DNA of 64,000 nt from Candidatus Terraquivivens yellowstonensis (GCA_023539445.1 JAKCEW010000005.1:6123-70122); one strand, 5' to 3'; counted from the stretch's first letter, positions 33,394 through 42,601 are shown. Program-made: numbers and translations. Notes: generated by a model not told the origin, from the letters alone.

Positions 33394-34437
33394 TTGGCCC
33401 ACGTCATGCAGCTTCCTAACATAGTGATCATCGGAAGAAACCTGAAGAACAGAGTCGCCGAGGTTGTGCTTACAGCATCGGGCGGTCAGCCAGTACTCAT
33501 AATTACGGGAAAGACTGCTTATAGCATATACGGGCGCTCGGTCTCCGAGGCGATAGCAGAAGGGGCCGATGTGGAGGTACACAGTATTGAAAACGAGATC
33601 TCTCAAGAGTTGGATATTATTCACAAAATTCTTTCTAAAAGAAGGTTCGGCGCGGTCGTTGGGATAGGTGGCGGTAGGGTAATAGACGTGGCTAAAGCAT
33701 CGGCTCATGAGGCGGGTGTGCGATTCGTCAGTGTTCCGACAGTTGCATCTCACGACGGTATAGCAAGCCCCATGGTCTCCGCGATGGATAACAATCAACC
33801 ATACTCTAGGATGGCGAGCATGCCGTTTGCCATAGTGGCAGACATAGACGTTATAGAAAAGGCTCCGCATAGATACGTGGCAAGCGGTTGTGGGGACCTT
33901 GTGGCTAAGTACACAGCAGTCAGGGATTGGAGGTTGAGTCATAAGGTTACTGGCGAGTACTTCGGTGATTATGCGGCAAGCCTCGCATACATGAGCGCAG
34001 AGATAATTTTCAGGAATGCAAAAAAGATAGGTGAAAGAAGACAGGACAGTGTCAGGACGGTCGTTGAGGCCTTGATAAGCGCGGGTGTGGCAATGGGCAT
34101 AGCCGGGAGTAGCAGACCGTGCAGCGGCTCCGAACATTTGATATGTCATGCACTGGGCCGTCTTATGGAAGACCCGCCATTGCACGGCGAAAGGTGTGGC
34201 GTCTCCACGATATTTGCGGCATTAGCGCATAAAGCCGCATGGAAAAAGGTCAAAGCCGCATTGTCCTCAATAGGCGCACCATCGAATTTATCGGAATTGG
34301 GAGTTGACGAGCAGACATTCGTTAAGGCAGTCATTATGGCACCGGATATAAGACCGGATAGATACACAATACTCCATAAACTAAGATTGGCAGAGTCGGA
34401 CGTAAGGCGGATGCTTAGGGAGGCCGAACTTAGCTAA
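33394..34437 (+). CDS. egsA: sn-glycerol-1-phosphate dehydrogenase
   Basis: 347 aa. Makes the archaeal-handed glycerol phosphate backbone from DHAP. GIGGGRVIDVAKASAHEAG is the NAD-binding loop, VPTVASHDGIASP the catalytic/zinc region, and HGERCGVSTIF supplies later ligands. TTG start; TTTCTATAC is centred 27 nt upstream, so the mRNA is probably leaderless. Ends in a 4-nt overlap with the convergent fumarase beta gene. Its presence places the organism firmly in the archaea. Confidence 0.96.
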   Translation: MAHVMQLPNIVIIGRNLKNRVAEVVLTASGGQPVLIITGKTAYSIYGRSVSEAIAEGADVEVHSIENEISQELDIIHKILSKRRFGAVVGIGGGRVIDVAKASAHEAGVRFVSVPTVASHDGIASPMVSAMDNNQPYSRMASMPFAIVADIDVIEKAPHRYVASGCGDLVAKYTAVRDWRLSHKVTGEYFGDYAASLAYMSAEIIFRNAKKIGERRQDSVRTVVEALISAGVAMGIAGSSRPCSGSEHLICHALGRLMEDPPLHGERCGVSTIFAALAHKAAWKKVKAALSSIGAPSNLSELGVDEQTFVKAVIMAPDIRPDRYTILHKLRLAESDVRRMLREAELS

Positions 34438-35033
34438 AGCTTCAGCTTTGCGTAAGCTTCCTTCAGGTTCTGCTCGACCTTCTCTTTTATCTGCTCGTAG
34501 TAGTTATTGCCCTTAGAATCTATGATGACGAACAGCGGCCCGAATTCCTTTACCTCCATGACCCAGATGGCCTCTGGAACGCCCAAATCTAGCCAGTGAA
34601 CGCCTGTGATCCTTTGGATAGCCTTAGCACCTAAGGCACCAGCACCGCCGGTGAATATCGTGTAAACCGCGCCGAACTTCTTACAAGCCTCCGCCGTGCG
34701 TTTTCCCATACCACCTTTTCCTATGATTATCCTCACCCCAGACTTCTCTATGAAGTCGTACTCGTATGCCTCTATCCTAGTACTGGTCGTAGGTCCTGCA
34801 GATACGATCTCCCACTCACCATCTTTTTTCTTGACTATTGGGCCCATGTGGTATATTGCCATGCCCCTGAAATCTACTGGGAGCTTCTCTCCTCTTGCTA
34901 TGAGTTCAAGCGCCCTTTTGTGACCTGCATCCCTCAACGTATATACAGTTCCCGTGAGGTACACTATATCGCCGATTGAAAGTTTTCTGACCTCTTCTTC
35001 ACTGACCGGTGTTCTCAAATTATATTCCGCCAT
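34434..35033 (-). CDS. Class I fumarate hydratase, beta subunit
   Basis: 199 aa. Corresponds to the C-terminal swivelling domain of class I fumarases (also L-tartrate dehydratase beta). Seen: GDIVYLTGTVYTLRDAGHKR, VSAGPTTSTR, IGKGGMG and FTGGAGALGA. Interconverts fumarate and malate with the alpha subunit encoded 2 nt upstream. Confidence 0.92.
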   Translation of the reverse strand: MAEYNLRTPVSEEEVRKLSIGDIVYLTGTVYTLRDAGHKRALELIARGEKLPVDFRGMAIYHMGPIVKKKDGEWEIVSAGPTTSTRIEAYEYDFIEKSGVRIIIGKGGMGKRTAEACKKFGAVYTIFTGGAGALGAKAIQRITGVHWLDLGVPEAIWVMEVKEFGPLFVIIDSKGNNYYEQIKEKVEQNLKEAYAKLKL

Positions 35034-35035
35034 GC

Positions 35036-35956
35036 TTACACCTCCTCTTCAAGAAAGCTGTGGCTTGGATAAGTAACTTTCCCGTCCGCCGTGATCTTCA
35101 TCGTCGCCCTCCTAGCCGCCCAGCAGAAAACCATGACAGAGATGGCATACGTGGCAGGATGTCTCTCAGCTATTTCGATATGCACGTCCAGTGCCGTGGG
35201 CCCGCTACCCGTGCCGTGAACGCCCCATCCCAATGAGTTCACGGCATCCAAAAGCTTCTTCTCAATCTCTGCAATTTTAGGGTCTGGATGCCTTTCACCT
35301 ACAGGTCTCAATAAACCCCTTTTAGCCATCTTGACGGCTATCTCGCCCGTAGCTCCTATGCCGAGTGCTATGATGTTTGGTGGACAGGTTCTGGGGCCCG
35401 CATCGAATGCCGTGTCTATCGCAGCCTTTAACGCTCCTTCCAAGCCTTCAGCTGGTGTAAGCACCTTCATCATGCTTACTGCCTCACTACCCCCGCCCTT
35501 AAGCATCACCGTTATCTCCGCCTCATCGCTGTTTGGAACGACCTCCCAGTCTATCCAAGGTAGGTAGTTGCCTACGTTGTTTCCCGTATTCTTGCCTGTT
35601 ATAACGTCCACGACATTCGGCCTAAGGGGTATGAGCTCCGTGGCTTTGGCTGTAGCTTCACGTAATATTCTCGGAAGAGAACCCATGTATGGGAACTTCT
35701 CACCAACCTTGACGTAGAAGAGAATGGCGCCTGTATCTTGGCATAAAGGTCTCTTCTCCTTTTCAGCTATTTCAAGGTTGTCAAGGATTGCGCGGAGCAT
35801 CTTCTTCTGCAGTTCACCCTTTTCTTTTTTGTATGCCTCCTCCAGCGCATTCTTAACATCCCTTGGAAGGTATACGGCAGCAGCCATCAGAAGTTTAATT
35901 GTAGCTTGCTTTATCTTCTCCTCAAACTCCTGAGGAGAAATGCTAGCACCAACCAA
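35036..35956 (-). CDS. Class I fumarate hydratase, alpha subunit (Fe-S)
   Basis: 306 aa. PLCQDTGAILFYVKVG, DAGPRTCPPNIIALGIGATG and MVFCWAARRATMKI hold the cysteines of the [4Fe-4S] cluster; VHGTGSGPTALDVHI is a further signature. Two-subunit class I fumarase or tartrate dehydratase; fumarase is likelier because it is a stand-alone pair in an organism with other central-carbon genes. Beta follows with a 2-nt gap. Confidence 0.92.
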   Translation of the reverse strand: MVGASISPQEFEEKIKQATIKLLMAAAVYLPRDVKNALEEAYKKEKGELQKKMLRAILDNLEIAEKEKRPLCQDTGAILFYVKVGEKFPYMGSLPRILREATAKATELIPLRPNVVDVITGKNTGNNVGNYLPWIDWEVVPNSDEAEITVMLKGGGSEAVSMMKVLTPAEGLEGALKAAIDTAFDAGPRTCPPNIIALGIGATGEIAVKMAKRGLLRPVGERHPDPKIAEIEKKLLDAVNSLGWGVHGTGSGPTALDVHIEIAERHPATYAISVMVFCWAARRATMKITADGKVTYPSHSFLEEEV

Positions 35957-36033
35957 GACCCATCGAGTTTATGTTGAAGACTTCTTATGTATATATTTTA
36001 TCGTGTAAAAAGTTGCATCGATGCGATGAGACT

Positions 36034-36042
36034 AAGCTTAAA
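36034..36042 (+). promoter_or_regulatory. TATA box of the cupin gene
   Basis: CTTAAATAT about 33 nt before the ATG at 36072, in the same AGCTTAAATATGGT context as the box at 3247-3260. Confidence 0.45.
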
Positions 36043-36071
36043 TATGGTACGGCGTTTTAAAGTAACGTAAG

Positions 36072-36413
36072 ATGGTGAATGGATTGAAAGATGTAAGGGT
36101 TTTAGATCCTGAAAAGATTGGATGGGAGCCAATTAAGCAGTACCCCAAGGGCGCTTGGAGCAAGACCCTTTATGTCGACGAAAAAACCGGGGCCACAGCA
36201 ATGATTGTTAAATTCGACAAAGGTTTTCGCGAACCACCCCATACTCATCCGTCGAACCTGCATATGATTTTTCTAAAAGGAAAGCTAGTCGATGCTAAGG
36301 GCAACGAAATAAAGGCAGGCATGTACGTCTTCGTGCCTGCAGGCGTAGAGCACGGCCCATTCGATGCACCCGAGGATTGCGTATTTTTCGCATACTTCGA
36401 TGGACCGCCGTAA
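36072..36413 (+). CDS. Cupin-domain protein
   Basis: 113 aa. PPHTHPSNLHMIFLKGKL is cupin motif 1 (two His, with Met replacing the usual Glu region) and MYVFVPAGVEHGPFDAPE is motif 2 with the third His. Resembles the small ChrR/DUF4437-like cupins that bind a metal and small ligands. Single gene with its own TATA box, convergent with pncB. No pathway can be assigned. Confidence 0.75.
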   Translation: MVNGLKDVRVLDPEKIGWEPIKQYPKGAWSKTLYVDEKTGATAMIVKFDKGFREPPHTHPSNLHMIFLKGKLVDAKGNEIKAGMYVFVPAGVEHGPFDAPEDCVFFAYFDGPP

Positions 36414-36426
36414 TTCAGTTCAAGGT

Positions 36427-37635
36427 CTAAAGGAAAACTGGCTCTGGCTCAAATGTTGGTAACTTAGATAATGCTTTGAGTTGCAGTATGACCTTCTCCC
36501 TTATTTCTCTGACGGTTGGCAAATCTGCGACGATCTTGCCTTGCTTTATTAAGGGCTTAAGCAAGGGCTTGACCGGTCGGTTACATTTGGGACATGCTTC
36601 CAGTTCTTTCGTCCACGGGACCACCGTGTCATGGAACATATCGCACCTGTAGACCTGTTTCCTTCCGGGAAGCTTGCCCTTTTTTGACCTCGGTTGTCCA
36701 TTTACCTCGACTATGTCAAGGGCAATGTCTACAGACGGGGGAAATGCTATCGAGGTCCCTACACCAAAACCATCCACGAGGTCCATCAATTCCTTAATAT
36801 CAGCCTCGTCAACCCCGCCGCTGACGAATATCTTAACGTTTTCATGTCCTAAAAGCTTGAGTGTCCATTTCGTCTCCATTACTATTTTCCTCATGTTCCC
36901 TCTTCTGGAGCTTGGTGTATCGAGCCTAACACCATACAGCCTATCTCCAAGGCTTTCTGCCGCGAGTAAAGCCTCCACCCTCTCATCAAACCACGTATCG
37001 CAAAGGGTAATCCTAGGGACTTCGGGGGGCATGAGTTCGTCGAAAGCTTTCCAAGCCTTTACTTGGTCGCCAAACGTTATTATCATGGCATGTGGCATCG
37101 TTCCTACGGGCTTTTCACCCATCATCTTCGCGCCCAAAACGTTTGAGACGGCATCGCAACCACCTATGAACGCTGACCTATCTACCATGGGCGCTATCGT
37201 TGGATGTACGCACCTTATGCCGAAGAATAATAACGTTTTATCGCCCGCCGCTAACTTACATCTGGCCGCCTTTGTTGCGATACTCGTACTGTGGCGCAGA
37301 ATCCCGAGAACTGACGACTCCATTTGGCCAAAGGATGCATAGTTCCCCTCCAATCTTACGATTGGTTCCATCATCCTAAATATCGTTCCTTCTTCCATGG
37401 CGTAAACGTCAATCGGTTTCCCATCGAGAATGTAAGCCATCTCTTCTATACCACCCAAGATTGCCCATTCGTAACCTGCAGGTAACGAGTATGCGTGCGC
37501 CTCCATGGCTACTGAAACTTTATCCAGACCGGACTTCTTTATGACCTCGGAGGCTCTTTCAAAGTATACATCGGTCACCCTTCCTTCCTTTATGTCAGAT
37601 TCGGAGGCTACGTAGAGCTTAGGCAACAAATTCAC
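36427..37635 (-). CDS. pncB: Nicotinate phosphoribosyltransferase
   Basis: 402 aa. Salvages nicotinate into NAD. MEAHAYSLPAGYEWAILGG, LGILRHSTSIATKAARCK, PHAMIITFGDQVKAW, FVSGGVDEADIKEL and VGTSIAFPPSVD form the NAPRTase barrel and phosphate-binding loops. C-terminal CPKCNR with an upstream Cys suggests a zinc knuckle, as in archaeal members. The nicotinamidase gene lies 2 nt upstream; the two steps follow each other. Confidence 0.93.
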   Translation of the reverse strand: MNLLPKLYVASESDIKEGRVTDVYFERASEVIKKSGLDKVSVAMEAHAYSLPAGYEWAILGGIEEMAYILDGKPIDVYAMEEGTIFRMMEPIVRLEGNYASFGQMESSVLGILRHSTSIATKAARCKLAAGDKTLLFFGIRCVHPTIAPMVDRSAFIGGCDAVSNVLGAKMMGEKPVGTMPHAMIITFGDQVKAWKAFDELMPPEVPRITLCDTWFDERVEALLAAESLGDRLYGVRLDTPSSRRGNMRKIVMETKWTLKLLGHENVKIFVSGGVDEADIKELMDLVDGFGVGTSIAFPPSVDIALDIVEVNGQPRSKKGKLPGRKQVYRCDMFHDTVVPWTKELEACPKCNRPVKPLLKPLIKQGKIVADLPTVREIREKVILQLKALSKLPTFEPEPVFL

Positions 37636-37637
37636 CC

Positions 37638-38240
37638 TTAAGGTACGAAATCTAGCAGCTCAGAGCTGGTTAATATGCCCTTGTACAGAAATGATATTTG
37701 ACGGAAGGCTGATAGCTGGTCGAACTCAGTAAGCGCGGATACGCAATCAACTGGCAAGTACACTCTGTAGAGGTTCAGGGCAGCAGAACCTGCTGTGTGT
37801 AAGACGCATATATTGGATACGGTCCCTGTGATGATCACGTTCTTTATTCCCCTTATCCTGAGTATGTGGTCCAACGGGGTCCCGAAGAATGCATCATACC
37901 TCAGCTTCTTTATGATCACCTCACCCTCAACGGGTTTCAATTCCTCTATTATCTCGGAGCCCCAAGTACCGGCTACCGCGTGCTTCCCCCATATCGGGAA
38001 CTCCGGGTCATCCTCCATGTGCCAGTCTTGCGTGAATACGACAGTAGCGCCGCTTTTTCTAGCCTTTTCCAGTAGGCGCTTTATGTTCGGAATAGTACGC
38101 TTCACTGCCTCGCCTACATACAGCTTGCCCTTTTCATTCGCAAAATCATTCTGCATATCCACGATTATTAATGCGGAAGTTTTTGCATCCAGACTAACCT
38201 TTTGCGGTTCAGGTATGCTTGGTACTTCAACCATTTTCAA
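37638..38240 (-). CDS. pncA: Nicotinamidase (isochorismatase family)
   Basis: 200 aa. Catalytic triad: VDMQNDF (Asp), KLRYDAFFG (Lys), GTVSNICVLHTA (Cys nucleophile). TQDWHMEDDPEF and GTWGSEI supply metal ligands. Converts nicotinamide to nicotinate, which PncB, encoded 2 nt downstream, uses next. Confidence 0.93.
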   Translation of the reverse strand: MKMVEVPSIPEPQKVSLDAKTSALIIVDMQNDFANEKGKLYVGEAVKRTIPNIKRLLEKARKSGATVVFTQDWHMEDDPEFPIWGKHAVAGTWGSEIIEELKPVEGEVIIKKLRYDAFFGTPLDHILRIRGIKNVIITGTVSNICVLHTAGSAALNLYRVYLPVDCVSALTEFDQLSAFRQISFLYKGILTSSELLDFVP

Positions 38241-38420
38241 AAACCATCACCATGCTACGCTCATAGTTGGTATGCGGCTTCTCTTTAACCGTTGTTTATA
38301 GGCAAAAAATTCATGGAATCATGCTGTATTATGCATGTTTTGCTAAATCTTTCGGGGAGAACAGGGCTCCATAAAGGATGTGCTTATTTAGCTCCAAGCA
38401 TAACAAATAAGAGATTAACT

Positions 38421-38873
38421 ATGGAAATAAAGCAGGTTGATATCTCAAATAAGACTCCTGAGAGGAGGGTTGCAATGGCAACAGGTCGCATAAAGCTTAG
38501 GCCTGAGACCGTGGAACGTATAAGGAAGGGTGAAGTGGAGAAAGGCGACCCGTTCCAAGTAGCAAGGCTCGCTGGGATACAGGCGGCTAAACTCACGCCC
38601 CTGCTTATGCCATTATGCCATCAGCTCAAGTTGGAACATGTTGAGTTAGAATTGAAGCTTACCGACTCGGCGGTGGAGGCAACGGCAAAGGTTGTTGCTA
38701 CAGAAAAAACCGGTGTGGAGATGGAAGCACTCACTGCCCTAACGATCGCACTTCTTAATATTTGGGATGTGCTTAAAGCGTACGAGAAAGATGAGAACGG
38801 GCAGTATCCTGTCACGGAAATATCGAACATCAGGGTTATCAGTAAGGTGAAGCAACGCGTTGATGTCCCATGA
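38421..38873 (+). CDS. moaC: Cyclic pyranopterin monophosphate synthase (MoaC)
   Basis: 150 aa from ATG 38421. Converts the MoaA product to cPMP in Moco synthesis. QVDISNKTPERRVAMATGRI, LMPLCHQLKLEHVEL (catalytic Lys/His region) and KTGVEMEALTALTIALLNIWD are family hallmarks. The frame is open upstream to 38292, but TTATTTA at 38384-38390 is a TATA box giving a transcript start just before the chosen ATG. moaB overlaps it by 11 nt. Confidence 0.94.
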   Translation: MEIKQVDISNKTPERRVAMATGRIKLRPETVERIRKGEVEKGDPFQVARLAGIQAAKLTPLLMPLCHQLKLEHVELELKLTDSAVEATAKVVATEKTGVEMEALTALTIALLNIWDVLKAYEKDENGQYPVTEISNIRVISKVKQRVDVP

Positions 38874-39384
38874 GCTTCATAGAAAAAGGGCACCAAAAAA
38901 GGTCAGCATAGCTATAGTAACCGTAAGCACTTCCAGATACGAGCAGAAGGTGAGGGGCGAGGATTATATTGATGACACTGGCGACATTTTGGCGAACGGC
39001 ATGCTTGCCAAGGGTCACAGCGTGGTATACCGTGAGCTCATTAGCGATGATATAGGACAAATAAGGTCAGTATTGCTCGCTTTGCTGAACAGGAATGATG
39101 TTGATGCGATATTGTTTTGTGGTGGAACGGGTATAACGAAGACTGACCTTACGATAGAGGCCGTGGAGCCGTACTTAGAAAAGAGGTTGGATGGCTTTGC
39201 TGAGATTTTCCGAATGTTAAGTTACCAGAGGATAGGTTCTGCTGCGATGCTCTCGAGGGCCATAGCTGGCATAGCAAGGGAGAAGCTAGTCGTCTGTATA
39301 CCGGGCTCGCCTGATGCTGCTAAAACTGCCATCGAGCTCCTCGCAGACGAGTTGCCGCATATAGTTTACATGGCAAAGAGTTAA
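38863..39384 (+). CDS. moaB: Molybdopterin adenylyltransferase-like protein (MoaB/Mog)
   Basis: 173 aa. VSIAIVTVSTSRYEQ, DDTGDILANGMLAKGH, FCGGTGITKTDLTIEAV and PGSPDAAKTAIELL match the MoaB/Mog fold, with GGTGI and PGSP as MPT-binding loops. Adenylylates molybdopterin before metal insertion. Starts inside the moaC stop region, so translation is coupled. Confidence 0.92.
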   Translation: MSHELHRKRAPKKVSIAIVTVSTSRYEQKVRGEDYIDDTGDILANGMLAKGHSVVYRELISDDIGQIRSVLLALLNRNDVDAILFCGGTGITKTDLTIEAVEPYLEKRLDGFAEIFRMLSYQRIGSAAMLSRAIAGIAREKLVVCIPGSPDAAKTAIELLADELPHIVYMAKS

Positions 39385-39390
39385 ACAAAC

Positions 39391-40173
39391 ATGAGGCTAA
39401 CTTTTCTTGGTACAGGTTCAATAGTACCGACGCATAACAGATTCTCTTCATCGATACTCGTCGAAATAAGAGATGAGAGAATGCTCTTGGACTGCGGCCC
39501 TGGAACCTTAGAAAAGCTCAGGAGGATCGGTGTAGATCCGAACGCTATACCAAGGGTATTCTTGACCCATTATCATATAGACCATGCGCTCGACCTTCTG
39601 GCCATGGTGAAGCTGAGGGCCTTCGACCAGTATGGTGGCCCTTCTCCTAACCCTTTGAATCTTAGGGTTTACGGCCCACCGGGTCTGAATACTTTGGTAA
39701 GTCATCTTTTTGAGAAGATACCCCAATTCAGGTATGTCTCGGAAAACTTGTCATGCTTCAAGTATCTTGAGTTGAAAGAGGTAACGGAGGGTCTTGTGGA
39801 GGATAGAGCTACATGGCGCGTAACATGTGCACCGGTTAAACATTACAACGGCGTAGCGTACAAGATAGAGGCTGAGGGGAAAAGCGTAGTCTACTCCGGA
39901 GATACAATCCCAGACGAAAACCTGATAGAACTTGCGAAGAATGCGGACGTCCTGATACATGAGTGCTCGTTTCCAGATGAGCAACTCTTGGGGCTTCATA
40001 CCTCAGAAAAGGGACTGGCTGAAGTGGCTGCTAAAGCGAGGCCGAGAGTTTTGATTCCCATCCACCTCTACCCAGCATGGGAAGGGAGAGAGGATGAACT
40101 CAAGATGTCGCTGACTAAAGCCTTCAGCGGGGACGTCATCGTGCCAAAGGACCTTGAGAGTTACGAAGTTTAA
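39391..40173 (+). CDS. Metallo-beta-lactamase-fold hydrolase (RNase Z-like)
   Basis: 260 aa. FLGTGSIVPTHNRFSSS, the LTHYHIDHALDL zinc motif, VKHYNGVAYKIE, VVYSGDTIPDE and IPIHLYPAW give all motifs of the RNase Z/ElaC branch. The long exosite arm of true RNase Z is shortened, so tRNA 3'-processing is possible but not certain; phosphodiesterase is the safer call. Follows moaB by 6 nt, convergent and abutting with the PAC2 gene. Confidence 0.85.
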   Translation: MRLTFLGTGSIVPTHNRFSSSILVEIRDERMLLDCGPGTLEKLRRIGVDPNAIPRVFLTHYHIDHALDLLAMVKLRAFDQYGGPSPNPLNLRVYGPPGLNTLVSHLFEKIPQFRYVSENLSCFKYLELKEVTEGLVEDRATWRVTCAPVKHYNGVAYKIEAEGKSVVYSGDTIPDENLIELAKNADVLIHECSFPDEQLLGLHTSEKGLAEVAAKARPRVLIPIHLYPAWEGREDELKMSLTKAFSGDVIVPKDLESYEV

Positions 40174-40902
40174 TCAGGCATACATCGGTTTTCTTTCAGC
40201 TGCTTGTGCAACCTCCCTTAACGAGTGTAACCTGTCCTGCATCGTCTTTGCCTCTCGGTATAGCGGTTCCAAGTCTATCTTTATCCTAGGAACAAGCTTC
40301 GTTAAAGTTTCTAGCAACATCGCAGCTGCGGCAAAAAGCGGGGTATCTTCTGTCACCTCTGCCAACAACACCACGACATCGAGGTTGTTCCATCTTCCTT
40401 CACAAAGCAGGACTCCGGGGACGCCCGGAACGACGCCTATATTCAGCTGTTCTATGCCAGCATTGGATAGCATTTCCCTTGCCTTCGCCGTACTGCCGAT
40501 GCCGTAAATCTTCGCTTCCCCGGATTCTTTAGGAACGCTTAAAGTCGAGACTATCATATCGCAACCATTCCTTAAAGACCATTCTACGATCATGTTCGCT
40601 ACAGCCCTCGAAAGCCATAGCGGCAGGTTGAACTCCGATAAGAATGTCGCTAGCTTTAGCTCTTCCTCAACATACACTCTTGCTGGATACCTTGGCTTGC
40701 CGCCATAAACAAAGGCAACGGGAGGGAAATGGACGGACTCTATGAAAGCCACTTGGTCCATTTTCAAGTGCGCCACGAGATAGCTGGCTACAAGCGACGT
40801 AACTAGGCTTGAGGATGGGAAACCATCTATTACAATGCCTCCCCTCAGGTCAGGTCTTTTGTATTCCTTAATTTTTATTATCTCGGAGGATTCGTACGCC
40901 AT
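40174..40902 (-). CDS. PAC2-family proteasome assembly chaperone-like protein with C-terminal HbYX
   Basis: 242 aa. GGIVIDGFPSSSLVTSLVASYL, FPPVAFVYGGKPRYPARVY, GIGSTAKAREM and LLAEVTEDTPLFAAAAML match the PAC2 family (archaeal PbaA/PbaB). The last three residues are M-Y-A, a hydrophobic-Tyr-X tail able to dock in the proteasome alpha-ring pockets. ATG supported by TTTATAAG at 40927-40934, centred 28 nt upstream. No proteasome gene is nearby. Confidence 0.88.
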   Translation of the reverse strand: MAYESSEIIKIKEYKRPDLRGGIVIDGFPSSSLVTSLVASYLVAHLKMDQVAFIESVHFPPVAFVYGGKPRYPARVYVEEELKLATFLSEFNLPLWLSRAVANMIVEWSLRNGCDMIVSTLSVPKESGEAKIYGIGSTAKAREMLSNAGIEQLNIGVVPGVPGVLLCEGRWNNLDVVVLLAEVTEDTPLFAAAAMLLETLTKLVPRIKIDLEPLYREAKTMQDRLHSLREVAQAAERKPMYA

Positions 40903-41037
40903 AAAGAAACCTTGTACAAATTAGTGCTTATAAAATTTATTTGTGAGTCAAGCTGGCTGATCGATTACTAAAAACAGCCGCTAGATAACAAACGTTTAAA
41001 AAGAGATGTTTAGAAAAACCCGAGCGGGGGAGGTTGC

Positions 41038-41559
41038 TTGGCTATACTGAGCGACTTGGACTTGTTGAACTACATCAGGAGCGGAAGGTTGTTAATAGAG
41101 CCCTTCGAGGAAAGCACTGTTAGGGAAAATGGTGTAGACCTCAGAATTGGCGGGGCTATAGCTAGGATGAAGAATATCGGGAGGCCCCTTGACACTAGAA
41201 ACGACAACGTCGAGGATTTTTACACGATTGAGAGCGGCAGTAGCTTCATCATAAACCCTAGGGAGCACGTACTCCTCCACACGAAGGAGTACATCAAGCT
41301 TCCGGTTGACCTGATGGGTTTCGTCAACCTTAGGAGTAGCTATGCGAGAGTGGGTTTGAGCATACCTCCGACAATAATAGATGCAAACTTCGAGGGGCAG
41401 TTAACGATAGAACTTGTTGGTGGAGATTTTCCGGTTAAGCTCTACGAGAATGACAGGTTCATACATGTTGTCTTTGCCAAGCTAACATCGCCCGTGGAGA
41501 GACCTTACAGGGGGAAATATCAGGGACAGAAGGGCATAAGGCTTCCTTCATTCAAATAA
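41038..41559 (+). CDS. dcd: dCTP deaminase
   Basis: 173 aa. NLRSSYARVGLSIPPTIIDA is the Dcd/Dut signature with catalytic Arg and Ser; GQLTIELVGGD carries the catalytic Glu. Makes dUTP from dCTP; a bifunctional dCTP deaminase/dUTPase is possible. TTG start with Shine-Dalgarno GGGGGAGGTT close upstream and a TATA box TTTAAAAA near 40990. rps11 follows 56 bp later with its own TATA box. Confidence 0.93.
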   Translation: MAILSDLDLLNYIRSGRLLIEPFEESTVRENGVDLRIGGAIARMKNIGRPLDTRNDNVEDFYTIESGSSFIINPREHVLLHTKEYIKLPVDLMGFVNLRSSYARVGLSIPPTIIDANFEGQLTIELVGGDFPVKLYENDRFIHVVFAKLTSPVERPYRGKYQGQKGIRLPSFK

Positions 41560-41615
41560 AGATGCGTTAGCTTGAAGCCTTAAATATTTCCCATCAGGTT
41601 GCTGAATCAACGGCA

Positions 41616-42044
41616 ATGAGCGAGACTAAACAACAAGTTGAGCAAAAGCAAAGTCAAAAGAAACCTCTATGGGGAATTGTCCACATCTACTCTAGCTACA
41701 ACAACATCATAGTTCATGTAACGGACTTGAGCGGCGCCGAGACGATCGCCAGAGCTTCTGGTGGAATGTTCGTTGATGCCGGAAGGCTTGAGCCAACACC
41801 GTATGCCGCCACAAGAGCGGCTAACTACGTTATGGAGATCGCAAAGCAGAAAGGCATATCAGCCGTCCACATTAGGGTTAGGGCTCCTGGTGGTGTTAAG
41901 GCGAGAACACCGGGTCCGGGCGCTCAAGCTGCAATTAGGGCCGTAGCTAGGTCTGGTGTCCAGATCGGCAGGATAGAGGACGTCACTCCCCTTCCCCACG
42001 ATAGTATAAGAAAGAAAGGCGGAAGAAGGGGAAGAAGGGTCTAG
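41616..42044 (+). CDS. rps11: 30S ribosomal protein S11 (uS11)
   Basis: 142 aa. [24 protein letters not shown]-type start, [32 protein letters not shown] and [21 protein letters not shown] leave no doubt. CTTAAATA (41581-41588) is a likely TATA box about 30 nt upstream. In most archaea rps11 sits between rps4 and rpoD; here neither is adjacent, and the next gene is not RpoD. Confidence 0.98.
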   Translation: MSETKQQVEQKQSQKKPLWGIVHIYSSYNNIIVHVTDLSGAETIARASGGMFVDAGRLEPTPYAATRAANYVMEIAKQKGISAVHIRVRAPGGVKARTPGPGAQAAIRAVARSGVQIGRIEDVTPLPHDSIRKKGGRRGRRV

Positions 42045-42049
42045 AAACA

Positions 42050-42601
42050 TTGAAGGTAGAGCGTAAGAATCTTGGCAAGATGTTAGGCTATGTTGTGGAT
42101 ATTGCGCCGAATATGAGATGGGGCAAATTCCTATACACCATTAAGCTAGCGGTGATGGACCTTCCTAATGTTGTGGCCCAGAACATGGAAGAACTGTTGG
42201 ACTGGATATGGTACGGCTCTGCCGTAAATGTAGAGATATCAAGCGTTCAGCAAGAAGACAAAGTAAAGTTAGTCGTGGATAACGTTTCACCAAATGAGTA
42301 CGAGTCTTCCATACAACCGGTGCCAGTAAACGTCTTAAACTTTGACGCTCAGACTGGAGAGTTGGTACTCAAAAGGGACGATGGCCGCATGTTAACTCTT
42401 AGGGTCTATGAAGAGCATGTAAGAGACGAGCTCTTAGCAACCTCCGAAAAGAACTTTTATGCACTATTTCTCGAGAAACCGATTGGGTTAAGGATAATCG
42501 GCCTTATACGCTCATCGAAGTACAAACTCTTTAGCAGGGCCAAAGAGTTGGCCAATTCATTCATCCCTTCGTTCTTAGAACATAATCTCTGTAAGATGTG
42601 A
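42050..42601 (+). CDS. Unknown protein encoded directly behind rps11 (183 aa)
   Basis: TTG start 5 nt after the rps11 stop, so probably cotranscribed. The product has an N-terminal beta region (MLGYVVDIAPNMRWGKFLYTIKL), a DWIWYG segment, and a C-terminal helical part (SKYKLFSRAKELANSFI). I expected RNA polymerase subunit D at this place, but the zinc/Fe-S cysteines and RpoD motifs are absent and I do not recognise the family. The last 41 bp overlap the 3' end of the convergent DUF1152 gene. Confidence 0.65.
   Translation: MKVERKNLGKMLGYVVDIAPNMRWGKFLYTIKLAVMDLPNVVAQNMEELLDWIWYGSAVNVEISSVQQEDKVKLVVDNVSPNEYESSIQPVPVNVLNFDAQTGELVLKRDDGRMLTLRVYEEHVRDELLATSEKNFYALFLEKPIGLRIIGLIRSSKYKLFSRAKELANSFIPSFLEHNLCKM

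Noticed and set aside
42050-42601. RNA polymerase subunit D, expected after rps11
   Set aside because: None of the RpoD alpha-motif or cysteine features are present.
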